From Halichondria panicea (lineage: Eukaryota; Porifera; Demospongiae; Suberitida; Halichondriidae): 64,000 nt of DNA. The DNA is taken from NCBI RefSeq assembly GCF_963675165.1, contig NC_087388.1:2706800-2770799 (forward strand). Direction: 5' to 3'. The notes below the pieces were generated by a model that saw only the letters and a list, made by a program, of their open reading frames with translations, made no database searches and was not told the origin of the DNA. Each line of letters opens with the position of its first letter. Position 1 is the stretch's first letter. This document shows, in pieces, positions 29,220-42,000 of this stretch. A program made the position numbers and the translations under genes.

Positions 29220-30004
29220 TCAGTTCCAAGGTATACAAATTGTCCATGTCTCCGTGGTACACTCACGGTATATATACGTCGATTGTCTCAACGTAAGAGG
29301 TCTTTGCCTGAAGAATGTTTGGCTTCAAAAGTTTCACTCCCCAGGCCATGTATTTATAATTATCTATTCACAATGACATACCTGTCCATGTTCACACAAA
29401 ATTGTTATCACCCTATTATAACAAGATGCATGCTCAGAGAGCATTCTTTTTTCTATGTCGAAAAAGTGCCTGTAGTTCATTGCATGGATACCGGGTGTAA
29501 ATAACTGCCAACAGTTGATTGATTTTCGTGAAAGTACCGATGTTGTTTATTAATTCTCGTGTTGGTCAAAAGGATCTCATACTGAATCAAAAGCAAGAGG
29601 AGCTGGGGAGCATCTCATCCACCTCTAAGCAGAGAACCCCTGGCCTCTACTAGTCTAGTACAAAATCTAGAGAGGTGGATGCTTAGTCTTAGTTGGGCGT
29701 GGCCCCACCCTGGACGCGAACGTAGGTTCGTGTCCAGGGTGGGGCCACGCCCAACTAGCTTAGTCTGGCAAAAAAAGGAGAGATTGTTTGCACACTGCTA
29801 TAATTATAGCACCCACAATATCCGGCCTGATAGGCTAGTACTAGCCTCGATTCCAGGGCGCTCTTCCTATTTAGGCCCACAATATCCGGCCTGATAGGTG
29901 GGCGTGTACAGGGCAGGGTTACAAAATGCATCCAAATTTTATTTCTTGCAAACTATCTGGTATTCAGTACAGTATAAGTATTAGTAATAGACAACACTTA
30001 CAGC
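29220..30004. other. Intergenic region upstream of the DM13 gene
   Basis: No gene recognised. It holds the foldback at 29690 and a direct repeat 'cccacaatatccggcctgat' at about 29813 and 29877, separated by a 'tagcctcgattccagggcg' piece. The promoter of the DM13 gene should lie in the last few hundred bases, but no clear TATA is apparent. Confidence 0.4.
29690..29757. mobile_element. 68-bp foldback insertion with 9-bp TSD
   Basis: Perfect 26-bp arms (tagttgggcgtggccccacc... and complement) leave a 16-base loop that itself contains gcgaac/gttcgt. The direct repeat gcttagtct flanks it (29681-29689 and 29758-29766). Same architecture as 28426-28484 but a different arm sequence. Confidence 0.75.
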
Positions 30005-33000
30005 ATGTTGTGGAGTGTGTCTGTCATCGTCTTGCTTGCCTTGTGCTTGAAAGCAACTAATGGTGAGTGGAAGATAACCATAGATATAAATTATAATTAT
30101 TATAGTTGAAACAAGGCATTGCTAATTACCTAGTACCTATACCATGCAGGTCAGGCCGAAGACATTCTGATTGGTACGCTCCCCAACTTCCAACACGGCG
30201 TAAGAGGTCAGCTGTATCTAAGAGACACAAACACACTCGTCATTCAAAACTTCTTCTACGACGGCCTTGGACCAGGTGGGCTGCATTGCCATAGCAAAGA
30301 GCGCGTATGTAGTTCACTATAATTATTATAATTATTATAGGAGATGGTGTATGTGTATTGATAATTATAAACAGCTAACAGATGTCTTTGCAATTAATTA
30401 TTATTGCCAGTTTGTATAGTTCAATTATAACGAGGTTTTTTTATCAGTTGGGTAAACGATTTGTTTTAACTTGTAGCGATGATTTTTGTGAGTAAAAAAT
30501 TTCGTTTGCTTCATTACATCATAGGTGTCTATAATTACATGCACTGTATTGCATGCTGTTCCGATAAACCACGCCTGGGAAAATTTTTCATAGATGTCAG
30601 CTTGCCCACAAAAATTAGTGTGATGCAGTGAACCTCACTGCTCTGCAAGTGGTGTTTGTAAGGAACGACAAGTACTATGCTACATTGTACATGTATTACT
30701 ATGCCATTCACTTCTAAACAATGCATGCATTTTATTTCCATGGTGACATCACTGCAGCTACCTTCTTATACTATTTCAAGCCTGGCCAGCAAAGGGGCAG
30801 AGATAAAGGGATCATCATTCCCGTGCCGGATGGAGAGTAAGCACTCATCAACTCATACAACATTGCATTCCTCGATTTCCCACAAACTTGTCAATAAGTG
30901 TGATCATTATCTAAACATCTTGGGTTTCTATATACCGTATATCTTCTAATTTATCGGACAGAAAAAAATAATTATTTTGGAAATTGTCCGGGTATAATTG
31001 GAACAGATTTTTATAGAGCATGCAAAGTGTCCGGAATAATTAGAACAAGCAAGCAGCTGCATGTGAGCTAGCTAAGTTTAATAGAACAGGGTACGACTGA
31101 ATAGTTACACTAGCTATCTAAAACTAGCTAATCAAAGCTATCTAACTGCAGTACTGTAAGTCTTACTTGCCGTCTATATGATAACTCAACTTTTCAAGGT
31201 ATTGTCCGGATATTTAGAACAAATGTAATATTAAAGTACTGGAGTGTCCGTTGTATTAGAACAACGAAAATTGCCCAAAAGAGTGTCCGAGGTAATTAGA
31301 AGTGTCCGATAAATTAGAAGATATACGGTACTGTCTATCTGTACATGTGTGCCAACAATTCTATTCCCTTGTATTTTTATGGCTTATGTGTTATCTGCAG
31401 CCCTCCAGAAGGGAGCTTTGTTAGAAGACGTCGCTATACAGGAGATCAGTTGGTGATTACATTGCCCCAAGGCACAAATGCGTGTGATATTGGAGAGCTG
31501 ACCATCTGGTGTCGACCGTTTAACGCTTACTTCACAGCCATCACGTTTAATCATGGCACTCTCTTTGTGAGTGTAGGTATACCATAATTATGAGCAGTAC
31601 AGTTTCTGGTTCCAAGTGGTAATTGCTTCAGTCATGTTTTGATCTCTTTTAGGCCACAACCAGGGCGATCTGATGTTAATTTTCAGCTCTGTTTCTATGC
31701 TATAGTATGCATTGTGTGATTACTAGCTGCAATTTGCATTTTCACAGGAGAAGGCTGAACCCGATGAATGTGTCATCAAGGTAGGACTGCATGTACTACA
31801 ATGTAATTCACAATGCTAAGTCGTCATCTCAAATACCAACCTACTTTTTCACTTGCTGACATATGCTCTCTATTACAGGGAAGAGGAGGAGGTTGGTTAT
31901 AGACCTACATGTGCAGCCGTTATTATGGTAAGCTAACTTACCATTGCTTACCCTCCCTCCCAGTTTCTTCAACTGAGCCGCCATCAGTTGAGATTACCAC
32001 TCAAGGTTAGTTGAGGACTCTCTAGCCATGTACGAGATAATTATACGTTTCACAATTGCAGCCCCTACAACTGAAACTGTCACTACAGAAGGTGAGATAA
32101 TAATAATGTAAGTTGGTTTGCTCGTATCAATAAACCCCCCCCCCCACATTCACAGCACCCCCAAGAGGTGTAGAGATTGGACCATTTCCTGGTAATACGT
32201 TCCATGGTATCTCTGGAACTCTCTTTGTACTGGACTCAGAGACACTGCTCATCAAAAACTTCAACTACGACGGCAATGCACCAGGTGAGAGCATTCAACA
32301 GTTACTCTGAGACACAGACTGGTGTCAGTACCAGTTGGCTTGGTTTAATTGTACAATTAACGTTGTTTTGTCCACAGGTGCCCTTCTCTACTACTACAGC
32401 CCTGGTCAGGTGCCAGACAGGAACGGAGGAGGTTTCACCATACCAGTACCCCGTGGAGAGTGAGTCATACATGTATATACACACACATTTTTACACTATA
32501 CATACAATTGCACGTGCCGTCGTTGACTACATGTACATCTGTATCTACATGTATGTGTATACTGTACAGTAAACCTGCATTGTGTCTATTATGTGAATGC
32601 TATTATATCCTACTAGTGAGAACGGAGGGTTTGTGAATGGGCGTAGCTACACGAACGTGGACTTGTTGGTCCCCCTACCTGAGGGCGTGGACGCATGTGA
32701 CATTGGCACACTCACAATCTGGTGTGAGCCATTCACTGTCTTTTTTGCAGTCTTCCCCATACCAAGAGAAAACATATTTGTGAGTGAGGCATGAAAATAG
32801 CTAAGGAGATCAAGGTAATCTTGGTGATACATTTGATGTACTGTCAGTACTATAATTATATATACTGTACGTAGTCTACAAGTGTGTGGAGGGTGGTTAG
32901 TTGGTGCACATGCAGGTATTCTCTCTTCACTTACAGCACTATTTTCTCTCTACTATAATTATAGGTACAAGGAATCGATGAGTGCCAACTAAAGGTAGGT

Positions 33001-36000
33001 AGATACCTAGGGGCGAGTACATACGTACATGTAGCTACACAGTTTCACACGTACAAGCTTAAAGGGGTTGCAGTTACTGTACTTGTGTACGTACATGTAC
33101 ATTCTTAGGGTGTCTCTACCGTGTACTATATACGGCCTGACAGCTCTCATTCCTATACTCATTTTCCAGCCTAAGTTAGGGACGCTCATACCATTCAAAT
33201 GTCCTGATGGGAAGTCTGTCGGTTCGGCTGGTGATTGTCAGTTTGACAACTGTGTTGCCCTTGATGACCAGCTACAGCTGTCCTGGACCGTCAGAGATGA
33301 TCAGAAAATGATAGACTTTAGACTCTGCGGCTGTTTAAGTACCGATCCAAAGTCAGTTGGTGTTATCTTGACACAAAATTAAATCATATTCTATTCGATT
33401 GATCCATACAGCCTGAACCAGTACATGGGATTCGGACTCAGTGGCAGTACCAGCCGGACGTTCATGCTTGGGGCAGACCCTGTCATTACTTGGGTTGATG
33501 AGACCACTGGACCACATGCAGTCGACTACTTCCTCACCGGCTACTTTCAGGTAGGACAATATAAATGTGTGTGTGCTGCTGAACCTGTGAGGATCATTAT
33601 GGGATTGAAGTTGTTATTCCAAAACAGCTGTCAGGTTTTGTGCATTTGTGATACATGATAACTTTCCAAGGAGTGTTTTCTTAATTAAAACTCAAGTTAT
33701 GGCTTAACTAGCACAGCACCATTAACAATCACAAGTGAAGTGAAGACCAATTTATTAGCAATATTTTGCTTCCCCACTCCTGCAGTGCCGAGGTGGTCGC
33801 GGTGCATGCCCTGACGAGGACCATTTCAGTGACAGCTGCTCAAATGACATTGTGTCTGTGAGTGGATCCAGACAGGGAGGGCAGCAGTGTGTCATCTATA
33901 CACGAAACTTCTCTACCAGTGAGTGTGGTTACCAACAGACAATCTGCATGTTACTGTACGCTTGAGGTAATGACCAATGAATAGATACATAAATTATTGC
34001 AGGCCTGTATTATGTGAAGTTGATAGTAGTACAAAGCTTTTTGTTAGGATGTACGTGTATAGACTTACATTGTAGGGCTGCTTGGTTTGTAGTGTATGTT
34101 TCTGTGTTGTCTGTAAGTGTTCTTAATTGCTCAACTGTAGACTACACTTACTAAAACATTTAGTGTACTATGTCTTCACATAATGCATTATTATGACGTG
34201 TAATTGTGTTTGTGTACAGATGATACATGCGATCTTCCCGTTGACCCTGGAAACCAGAACCAGTACATCGTGTGGGGGGTGGGCGGACTCGGAGAGACGG
34301 CTTTCCAGCACTTTAAGAGAGCATCAGGTGAACAACACATGCACATGTACACTGAGGCCCATATAAGAAATATTTACAGTGTATCTGATTAGCCAATCTA
34401 CAGTGTACGAGTTATGTACATTATGTATACCACACCACCACCTCTTTTTCTATGCAGCGACTGACCCGCCCATCCATTTTGGCAGGACACCACAGAACCA
34501 GTGTCGCCGTGAAGTCCAGTGCCAACAGTGCAGTGAATCGTTTGAGGCAGCTGTGTTTGAGGCTCTGGAAAATACCACCTTCTCTGTTACCATAGGACCC
34601 TCTGGTGCTGACAGAGGCTACGAGGCCATTGCTGGTGAGTGGAGATACAGTTAGTGTTTTCTGTAGGCATGGCTACTAATTCAAGTACTACAGTAAACAA
34701 CTGATACATGTACTTGTAGAGGAAGAGTTATATATGTAGCTTTATCTGCACTCCACCACCATGAAGCGTGTGTATAGGTTAGAGTCATCCAGTTTCTAGT
34801 TTGTCGTGCAGGGCTCATAATTATATTACAGTAGGGGAGTTCTGTGAAGGCGTTTGTTGTTTCGTTATTTTCCTGTTTGGTCAATTAGGTTACATTCGTA
34901 GACTCAATCCTGCCCACACTACTGTGTACGTACCACTCCCACGCACACACAGGTCAAGTGGGTTGGGGCATTGCTTACTACATCAATGATACCTTGGTGC
35001 CCGAGCTGGTGGTACAGAGAGGCCAGACCTACACGTTCATGGTAGAGGCGGGGAATACCCCTGCTAACCCTGCCAATTACCACCCCCTCTACATCACTGA
35101 TGACATTCACGGTAGCCGGGTGTTCAAGACACCTGAAGAGAAAAAGGTGATTGTATTCTGCTACAATGACCAGTACACTGTAGTGTTTTTTATATTGGAA
35201 TTCGTTGTTTTTTCGTGCAGGCTGAGACTGTGTTTGCTGGTTTTGATGAAAATGACAACGTTACTGCAGGTATGACTTGAAACGGAAATTGGAGCCTTGA
35301 TCCCCTTTAATCAATTATTCCCTGTACAGCTGGTAGACTGTGTGCATGCACAGAGGGTGCCGAGGCTGCCAGGGTGAGGGAGAGTTGTGGGAGTCGCCAG
35401 GATTATGAAGAGAGCCTGGAGTGCAGCTGTCGAGATGGGGAGCCAGCTATCCTAATATGGACCCCTGACGCAGACACTCCAGATATTGTCTATTATCAGG
35501 TGTGAGAGCTGGTGCTCGAGGCTAATTTTGAGGGAGCACTACAATTATTTCAGTTTATAATTATTGTCTAGAAGATATAATTATATTTTGTAGATTTAGG
35601 AGAGCTCGTTTGGCATAGGCTGCATGTTTAGACCAAGTTTTAGATAGGCTCAAATTACTATTTTGTGTGCGGAGAACGAAGGGTATAGACTTGCTATTGG
35701 TGGACACAGTACATCATAAATATGTCATCTAGACTGGGTAATTGTTTGACTCTACAGTGTGCCATTCACCTCAACCTGGGATGGAGGATTCGTGTACAAA
35801 ACCCCATAGGTGGGCAAATGATAATTATGTGACCAATCACTACCCTAATATCTCCCCTAGATCCATGTGGCTCAATTAATTGCCCCTCTAATGCTCAGTG
35901 TAAAGTGTTCACTCCTCCATTTATTGGGGATATAATTCGAGGAACTGAAGAAGGGTTCTGTGACCCCTCATGTGAGCTTGATAATGGCGGGTGTAGTGAG

Positions 36001-39000
36001 GAGGAGGAGTGCCGGCTAGTAGCGCCAGCGTGCATACCTGACAGGCCCTGCCCTTTCTTTGTCAACTGTCTCCTCAAAGGTGAGAACTTTCTGAAAGAGT
36101 TAGGTACATGAGCTAGCCAAATTTTGGGGTAATCAGATTTAACCTAGTATCAGGAAACGTACAGCCACGTGTACATGTCATGTAGTTAGATTCCTCCAGC
36201 CATGAAATTGTATACAGAAATTCTTTTTACAGCTGGGTTGGTTTGCAGTGAGCCTATAGTTGCTCTAATATCTGCTTTTTCAATTTTCAGATCCGTGTAG
36301 GAATTCTGAGTGTCCATCCCATGCCAAGTGTGAGGTGTTTGACAATATCTTCACTCGAGAAGCTTTCTGTGCGCCCTCTTGTGAAGTCGACAATGGCGGA
36401 TGTGAGGAAGAGGAGGTCTGCAGTTTGAACCAAGTACAATGTGTGCGAGCCCCCTGTCCACCCGTTGTCGAATGTCTGGCTCCAACCACGCCCACTGAAG
36501 CCATGACAACACAGACCCCAGGTACCAAATTTGTTGTGGTATATTTGGTTGAAGCTTTCTCTTATGATTATGTGTACATTAAGCACTTTATATCTACATG
36601 TACCTGTACGTGTACAGTTGTGTACGTACGTACATTATATTGCTCCTTAGTTAATATACATGACCTTCCTATATTTTGACCCCCCCTCCCTCCCCAAAGA
36701 CCCGTGCTCATCTTTTGAGTGTTCGTCCCACGCCCAGTGTCGAGTGTTCCAGACTGGTCAGGCATACTGTGACCCTTCCTGCTCGGTGGACAACGGTGGT
36801 TGTGAGGAGGACGAGACATGTCAATTGTTAGCCACACCTTGTGCTGCTCCTCCTCTGAACCGCCCCCCCTCACCTTGCCCTCTGGTGGTGGTTTGTACCC
36901 CTGTGACTACACCCTCTCCTGAAGTGACCTTGCCCACTGAAGCAGTCACCACCATCCCTGCACTAGGTCAGTAAAGTCAAGAGAAATGGGTTGGTCTGTA
37001 CACTCTAACTCTTAAGATTATCGTCTGATAGTAGTGTGTAGTTACCATTGGAGATGGCACTTTTCCTCTTGATAACAAATTGCAGCTGAATGGGTTTGGC
37101 ATCGCCCATGTAGTCCATCTATTGTCGATTGTGGCACATCTGGCAGAAATTATAGCCTCCTCTTTCATTGTGTACAGTTAATAATTATACCTACATGTAC
37201 GTGTACTGTAAAGCTCTATGTGGGTATTTATTTGAGCGTGTCCCGCACAGATCCCTGTGACCAGTTGAGCTGTCCCTCCCACGCTACATGCGAGAAGTTT
37301 ATAGTGCCGTTCAGTGGCTCCTACACTGCCTTCTGCCTACCGTCCTGTGACATGGAGAACGGGGGGTGTGCTGAGGAGGAAATATGTTCTCTGGTGGAGC
37401 AAATTCTATGCCCTGCTGATGCACCCTGTCCGCCTACTGTGAGGTGTTCTCCTAAAGGTAATAAAGAGGAATGCACCTGCTTGTTAGAAGAGACCTACAT
37501 GTACAGTATATACACCATAATTATGTAGAGCCTGTGGAGCGTTTGGATAAATTGGGTAAAACCGTTATCTTATATTTATCTATCGTGATTGTATGTACGT
37601 ACATGCATGTACTATAATTCTACATGACCTTTCTATTTTGACCCCCCCTCCCCCCAAAGACCCGTGCTCATCTTTTGAGTGCCCGTCCCACGCTCAGTGT
37701 CGAGTGTTCCAGACTGGTCAGGCATATTGTGACCCTTCCTGCTCTGTGGACAATGGTGGCTGTGAGGAGGACGAGACGTGTCAATTGTTGGCCACACCTT
37801 GTGCTGCTCCCCCTCTGGACCGACCCCCTTCACCCTGCCCCCTGGTGGTGGTTTGTACCCCTGTAACCACACCCACTCCTGAAGTGACCTTGCCCACTGA
37901 AGCAGTCACCACACCTGAACCAGGTCAGAAATTATAGCCTCCTCTTTCATTGTGTACAGTTAATAATTATACCTACATGTACATGTACTGTATAAGCTCT
38001 ATGTGGGTATTTATTCGAGCGTGTCCCGCACAGATCCCTGTGACCAGTTGAGCTGTCCCTCCCACGCTACATGCGAGAAGTTTATAGTGCCGTTCAGTGG
38101 CTCCTACACTGCCTTCTGCCTACCGTCCTGTGACATGGAGAACGGGGGGTGTGCTGAGGAGGAAATATGTTCTCTGGTGGAGCAAATTCTATGCCCTGCT
38201 GATGCACCCTGTCCCCCTACTGTGAGGTGTTCTCCTAAAGGTAATAAAGAGGAATGCACCTGCTTGTTAGAAGAGACCTACATGTACAGTATATACACCA
38301 TAATTATGTAGAGCCTGTGGAGTGTTTGGATAAATTGGGTAAAACCGTTATCTTATATTTATCTATCGTGATTGTATGTACGTACATGCATGTACTATAA
38401 TTCTACATGACCTTTCTATTTTGACCCCCCCTCCCCCCAAAGACCCGTGCTCATCTTTTGAGTGCCCGTCCCACACTCAGTGTCGAGTGTTCCAGACTGG
38501 TCAGGCATACTGTGACCCTTCCTGCTCTGTGGACAATGGTGGCTGTGAGGAGGACGAGACGTGTCAATTGTTGGCCACACCTTGTGCTGCTCCCCCTCTG
38601 GACCGACCTCCTTCACCCTGCCCCCCGGTGGTGGTTTGTACCCCTGTGACTACACCTACTCCTGGAGCGACCTTGCCCACTGAAGCAGTCACCACACCTG
38701 AACCAGGTCAGAAAATATAGCTTTGAAACATCTTCCATTATGTGTATAGTATATGTGGATATTTATTCGAATGTGCCCGCACAGATCCCTGTGACCAGTT
38801 GAGCTGTCCCTCCCACGCTACATGCGAAAAGGTTTTAATACAGTTTATATCGCCATCCGGCTTCTACGCTGCCTTCTGTCTACCATCCTGTGACATGGAG
38901 AACGGGGGGTGTGCTGAGGAGGAGATATGTTCTCTGGTGGAGCAAATATGCCCTGCTGATGCACCCTGTCCACCTACTGTGAGGTGTTCTCCTAAAGGTA

Positions 39001-42000
39001 AGAGGGCTGCACCTATAGTACTAACAGCCTGTTACGTAGTTATAATATACCTGTTTGTATACATGTTATGTAGAGAATTTGTGTGCTCTAAAAATTATAT
39101 CCTCCACAGATCCATGTGGCTCAATTGAGTGCTCCGCTAATGCTCAGTGTAAAGTGTTCACTCCTCCTTTTGGTGAGAAATTTGGAGGAATTGAAGAAGG
39201 GTTCTGTGACCCCTCATGTGAGCTTGATAATGGCGGGTGTAGTGAGGAGGAGGAGTGCCGGCTAGTAGCGCCAGCGTGCATACCTGACAGGCCCTGCCCT
39301 TTCTTTGTCAACTGTCTCCCCAAAGGTGAGAACTTTCTGAAAGAGCTTATAGTGCATAAGCTAGTTTCAACTCACCAAATTTCCCCTGCCAAATGTTTGG
39401 TGTTCAGATTTAACCTACTATCAGGCAACGTACAGCTACAATGTACATGTGTAGATTCCTCTTCTAATATTTGATACATGTAGCCATGCATGCAGCCATG
39501 AAATTGTTTACATATAATTATCCAGACACATTCTTTTTATAGCTGGGTTGGTTTGCTCACCCTATAGTTGCTGTAGAATCTGCTTTTTCAATTTTCAGAT
39601 CCGTGTAGGAATTCTGAGTGTCCATCGCATGCCAAGTGTGAGGTGTTTGACAGTATCTTCTCTCGAGAAGCTTTCTGTGCTCCCTCTTGTGAAGTCGACA
39701 ATGGCGGATGTGAGGAAGAGGAGGTCTGCAGTTTGAACCAAGTACAATGTGTGCGAGCCCCCTGTCCACCCATTGTCGAATGTCTGGCTCCAACCACGCC
39801 CACTGAAGCCATGACAACACAGCCCCCAGGTACCAAATTTTGTGACAAATTTGCTTTCTCTTAATTATGATTATAAACACTTCATATCTAAATGTATGTA
39901 CCTACATTATATTGCTCTGTAGTAAATATACATGACCTTCTATTTTGTTACCCACCCCCCCCCCCAGACCCGTGCTCGTCTTTTGAGTGTTCGTCCCACG
40001 CCCAGTGTCGAGTGTTCCAGACTGGTCAGGCATACTGTGACCCTTCCTGCTCCGTAGACAATGGTGGCTGTGAAGAGGACGAGACGTGTCAATTGTTGGC
40101 CACTCCTTGTGCTGCTCCTCCTCTGGACCAACCCCCCTCACCCTGCCCCCTAGTGGTGGTTTGTACCCCTGTAACCACACCCACTCCTGAAGTTACCGTT
40201 CCCACTGAAGCAGTCACCACACCTAAACCAAGTGAGGATTGCAGCCAGCTTCACCAAATTTTTGTGACAAATTTGCTTTTCTTAATTATGATTATAAACA
40301 CTTCATATTAAATGTATGTACCTACATTATATTGCTCTGTAGTAAATATACATGACCTTTTATTTTGTTACCCGCCCCCCCCCCCAGACCCGTGCTTGTC
40401 TTTTGAGTGTTCGTCCCACGCCCAGTGTCGAGTGTTCCAGACTGGTCAGGCATACTGTGACCCTTCCTGCTCCGTAGACAATGGTGGCTGTGAAGAGGAC
40501 GAGACGTGTCAATTGTTGGCCACTCCTTGTGCTGCTCCTCCTCTGGACCGACCCCCCTCACCCTGCCCCCTAGTGGTGGTTTGTACCCCTGTGACCACAC
40601 CCACTCCTGAAGTTACTGTTCCCACTGATGAAGCAGTCACCACACCTAAACCAAGTGAGGATTGCAGCCAGCTTCGACCCATAAAATTGATAGCCTTAAT
40701 TTAGTGTTTCTTGGCCATATCCCTGTGACCAGTTTAGCTGTCCCTCCCGCGCCGATTACTTTCATTAGCCCTAAATTTCAATGCTATAATACGTGTAACC
40801 TACTCTATCGAAATTACGCCCACCCTAATTGCATGCTACAAAGCAGCTACAGGTGGGTTGGGTTTAATTTCGAAAGCAGTGGTTTTGCCTCGAAATTAAG
40901 CCCTCTCTGAGTCTTGCGTCTGAGGCCTGCCAGCTCTTGAAATACAATGAATACATCAATATACATAAAGAGTCAAGATTCTGCATCATTCCTTAATTGT
41001 CACTTTCAGAGTCTTCAATAGAGATTCAGAGAAGTGTGTCCTTGTCTCTGTCTCTTACATGTGTGTATACTTGTAAATAGGAGTAAGTATTGGATCTACA
41101 GATGTAGCTATATTCAGCTAACCAGCTTACACAATAAAAACCTTTTCTTGGCAACTGCTCACTGTCACTTCCTGGTGTGCGTATTCTCGAGACAAATTAG
41201 CCTATGCAAGAACTTTCACTCAAAAGTAGGGGTGGGCGTAATCTCGGTAGAGTACAGTATTTGAACCTGTCTGTCTCAACTATATCTATTGTTCACGTGC
41301 ACTTGACTTACAGATCCTTGTAGTACAGTGAGATGTGAAGCCGGCTACAGCTGTGAAGTGTATGAGCCAACCAATGAGGCGTATTGCGAGCCGTCATGTG
41401 GCCTGTCCAACGGTGGGTGCTCCCTGGGAACCCACTGCATTCTTCGACTGGACCCAGAATGCAAGGATGGGCCATGTCCATCGCTAAGGAGTTGTTGTCT
41501 TTACCCACGCTGTGACATGGACTACTGTAGCAACAAGGCAACGAGGAGAAGCCTGTGTACCAAGTGAGAAGAATATAACCCATAGCCTTATCCCCTCCAC
41601 CAATGTTTAGTGTTACTGTCCCAAAATTTAAACTTAGGAGGTCAGGAGGTCAGGCAGTTGAGGTGATTATTTTGAAAGTGATAGCTATAGTTACATGATT
41701 ATTACACGTATAGTAATACCTGTCAGGGCTTTGGGGGCACTCACCCCCATTGAAAACACAACATTTGGCCACAACAAACCCTGCAGAAATTCCCAACCAA
41801 ACAAAAGAGATGTTATTCTTCTACTTTTTCTGTTCTTCTGAGTAACTATCTGTTCTGTAAGTATGTACAGAGGGCGATTAAATTCGAGAGGCTCATGTTG
41901 TTCATGCTTCTTTGTAGCCGTAATTCATCGTATAGGCACAGTATTTTACGACAGAACTCTGCTACATTTCCATAATTCTGTATATCTGTGACTGTACTGG

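Larger units (their letters stand above)
35861..40654 (+). repeat. Tandem array of 12 ten-cysteine exon modules
   Basis: Each exon is flanked by phase-1 introns and has the pattern DPC-x4-C-x4-C, then (Y/F)CDPSC or CxPSC, DNGGCxEEExC and PCPxxVxC. Exons: 35861-36079, 36291-36521, 36700-36966, 37251-37457, 37660-37923, 38034-38240, 38443-38706, 38785-38997, 39110-39325, 39599-39829, 39968-40231, 40388-40654. By sequence they form four types in the order a b c d c d c d a b c c. Types b and c end in Thr/Pro-rich linkers (for example VTTPTPEVTLPTEAVTT), which are candidate O-glycosylation sites. The first half recalls follistatin/EGF-like spacing, but I do not recognise the module as a named domain. 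Confidence 0.85.

Noticed and set aside
37593..38720. Open frames extending upstream of the type-c exons (MYVHACTIILHDL...)
   Set aside because: The upstream part is intron: a polypyrimidine tract and an AG acceptor precede the DPC codons, and the modules join by phase-1 splicing.
35861..40654. Regularly spaced repeats considered as a CRISPR-like array
   Set aside because: The units are about 210-270-bp exons with splice sites and a conserved cysteine code, in an animal gene.
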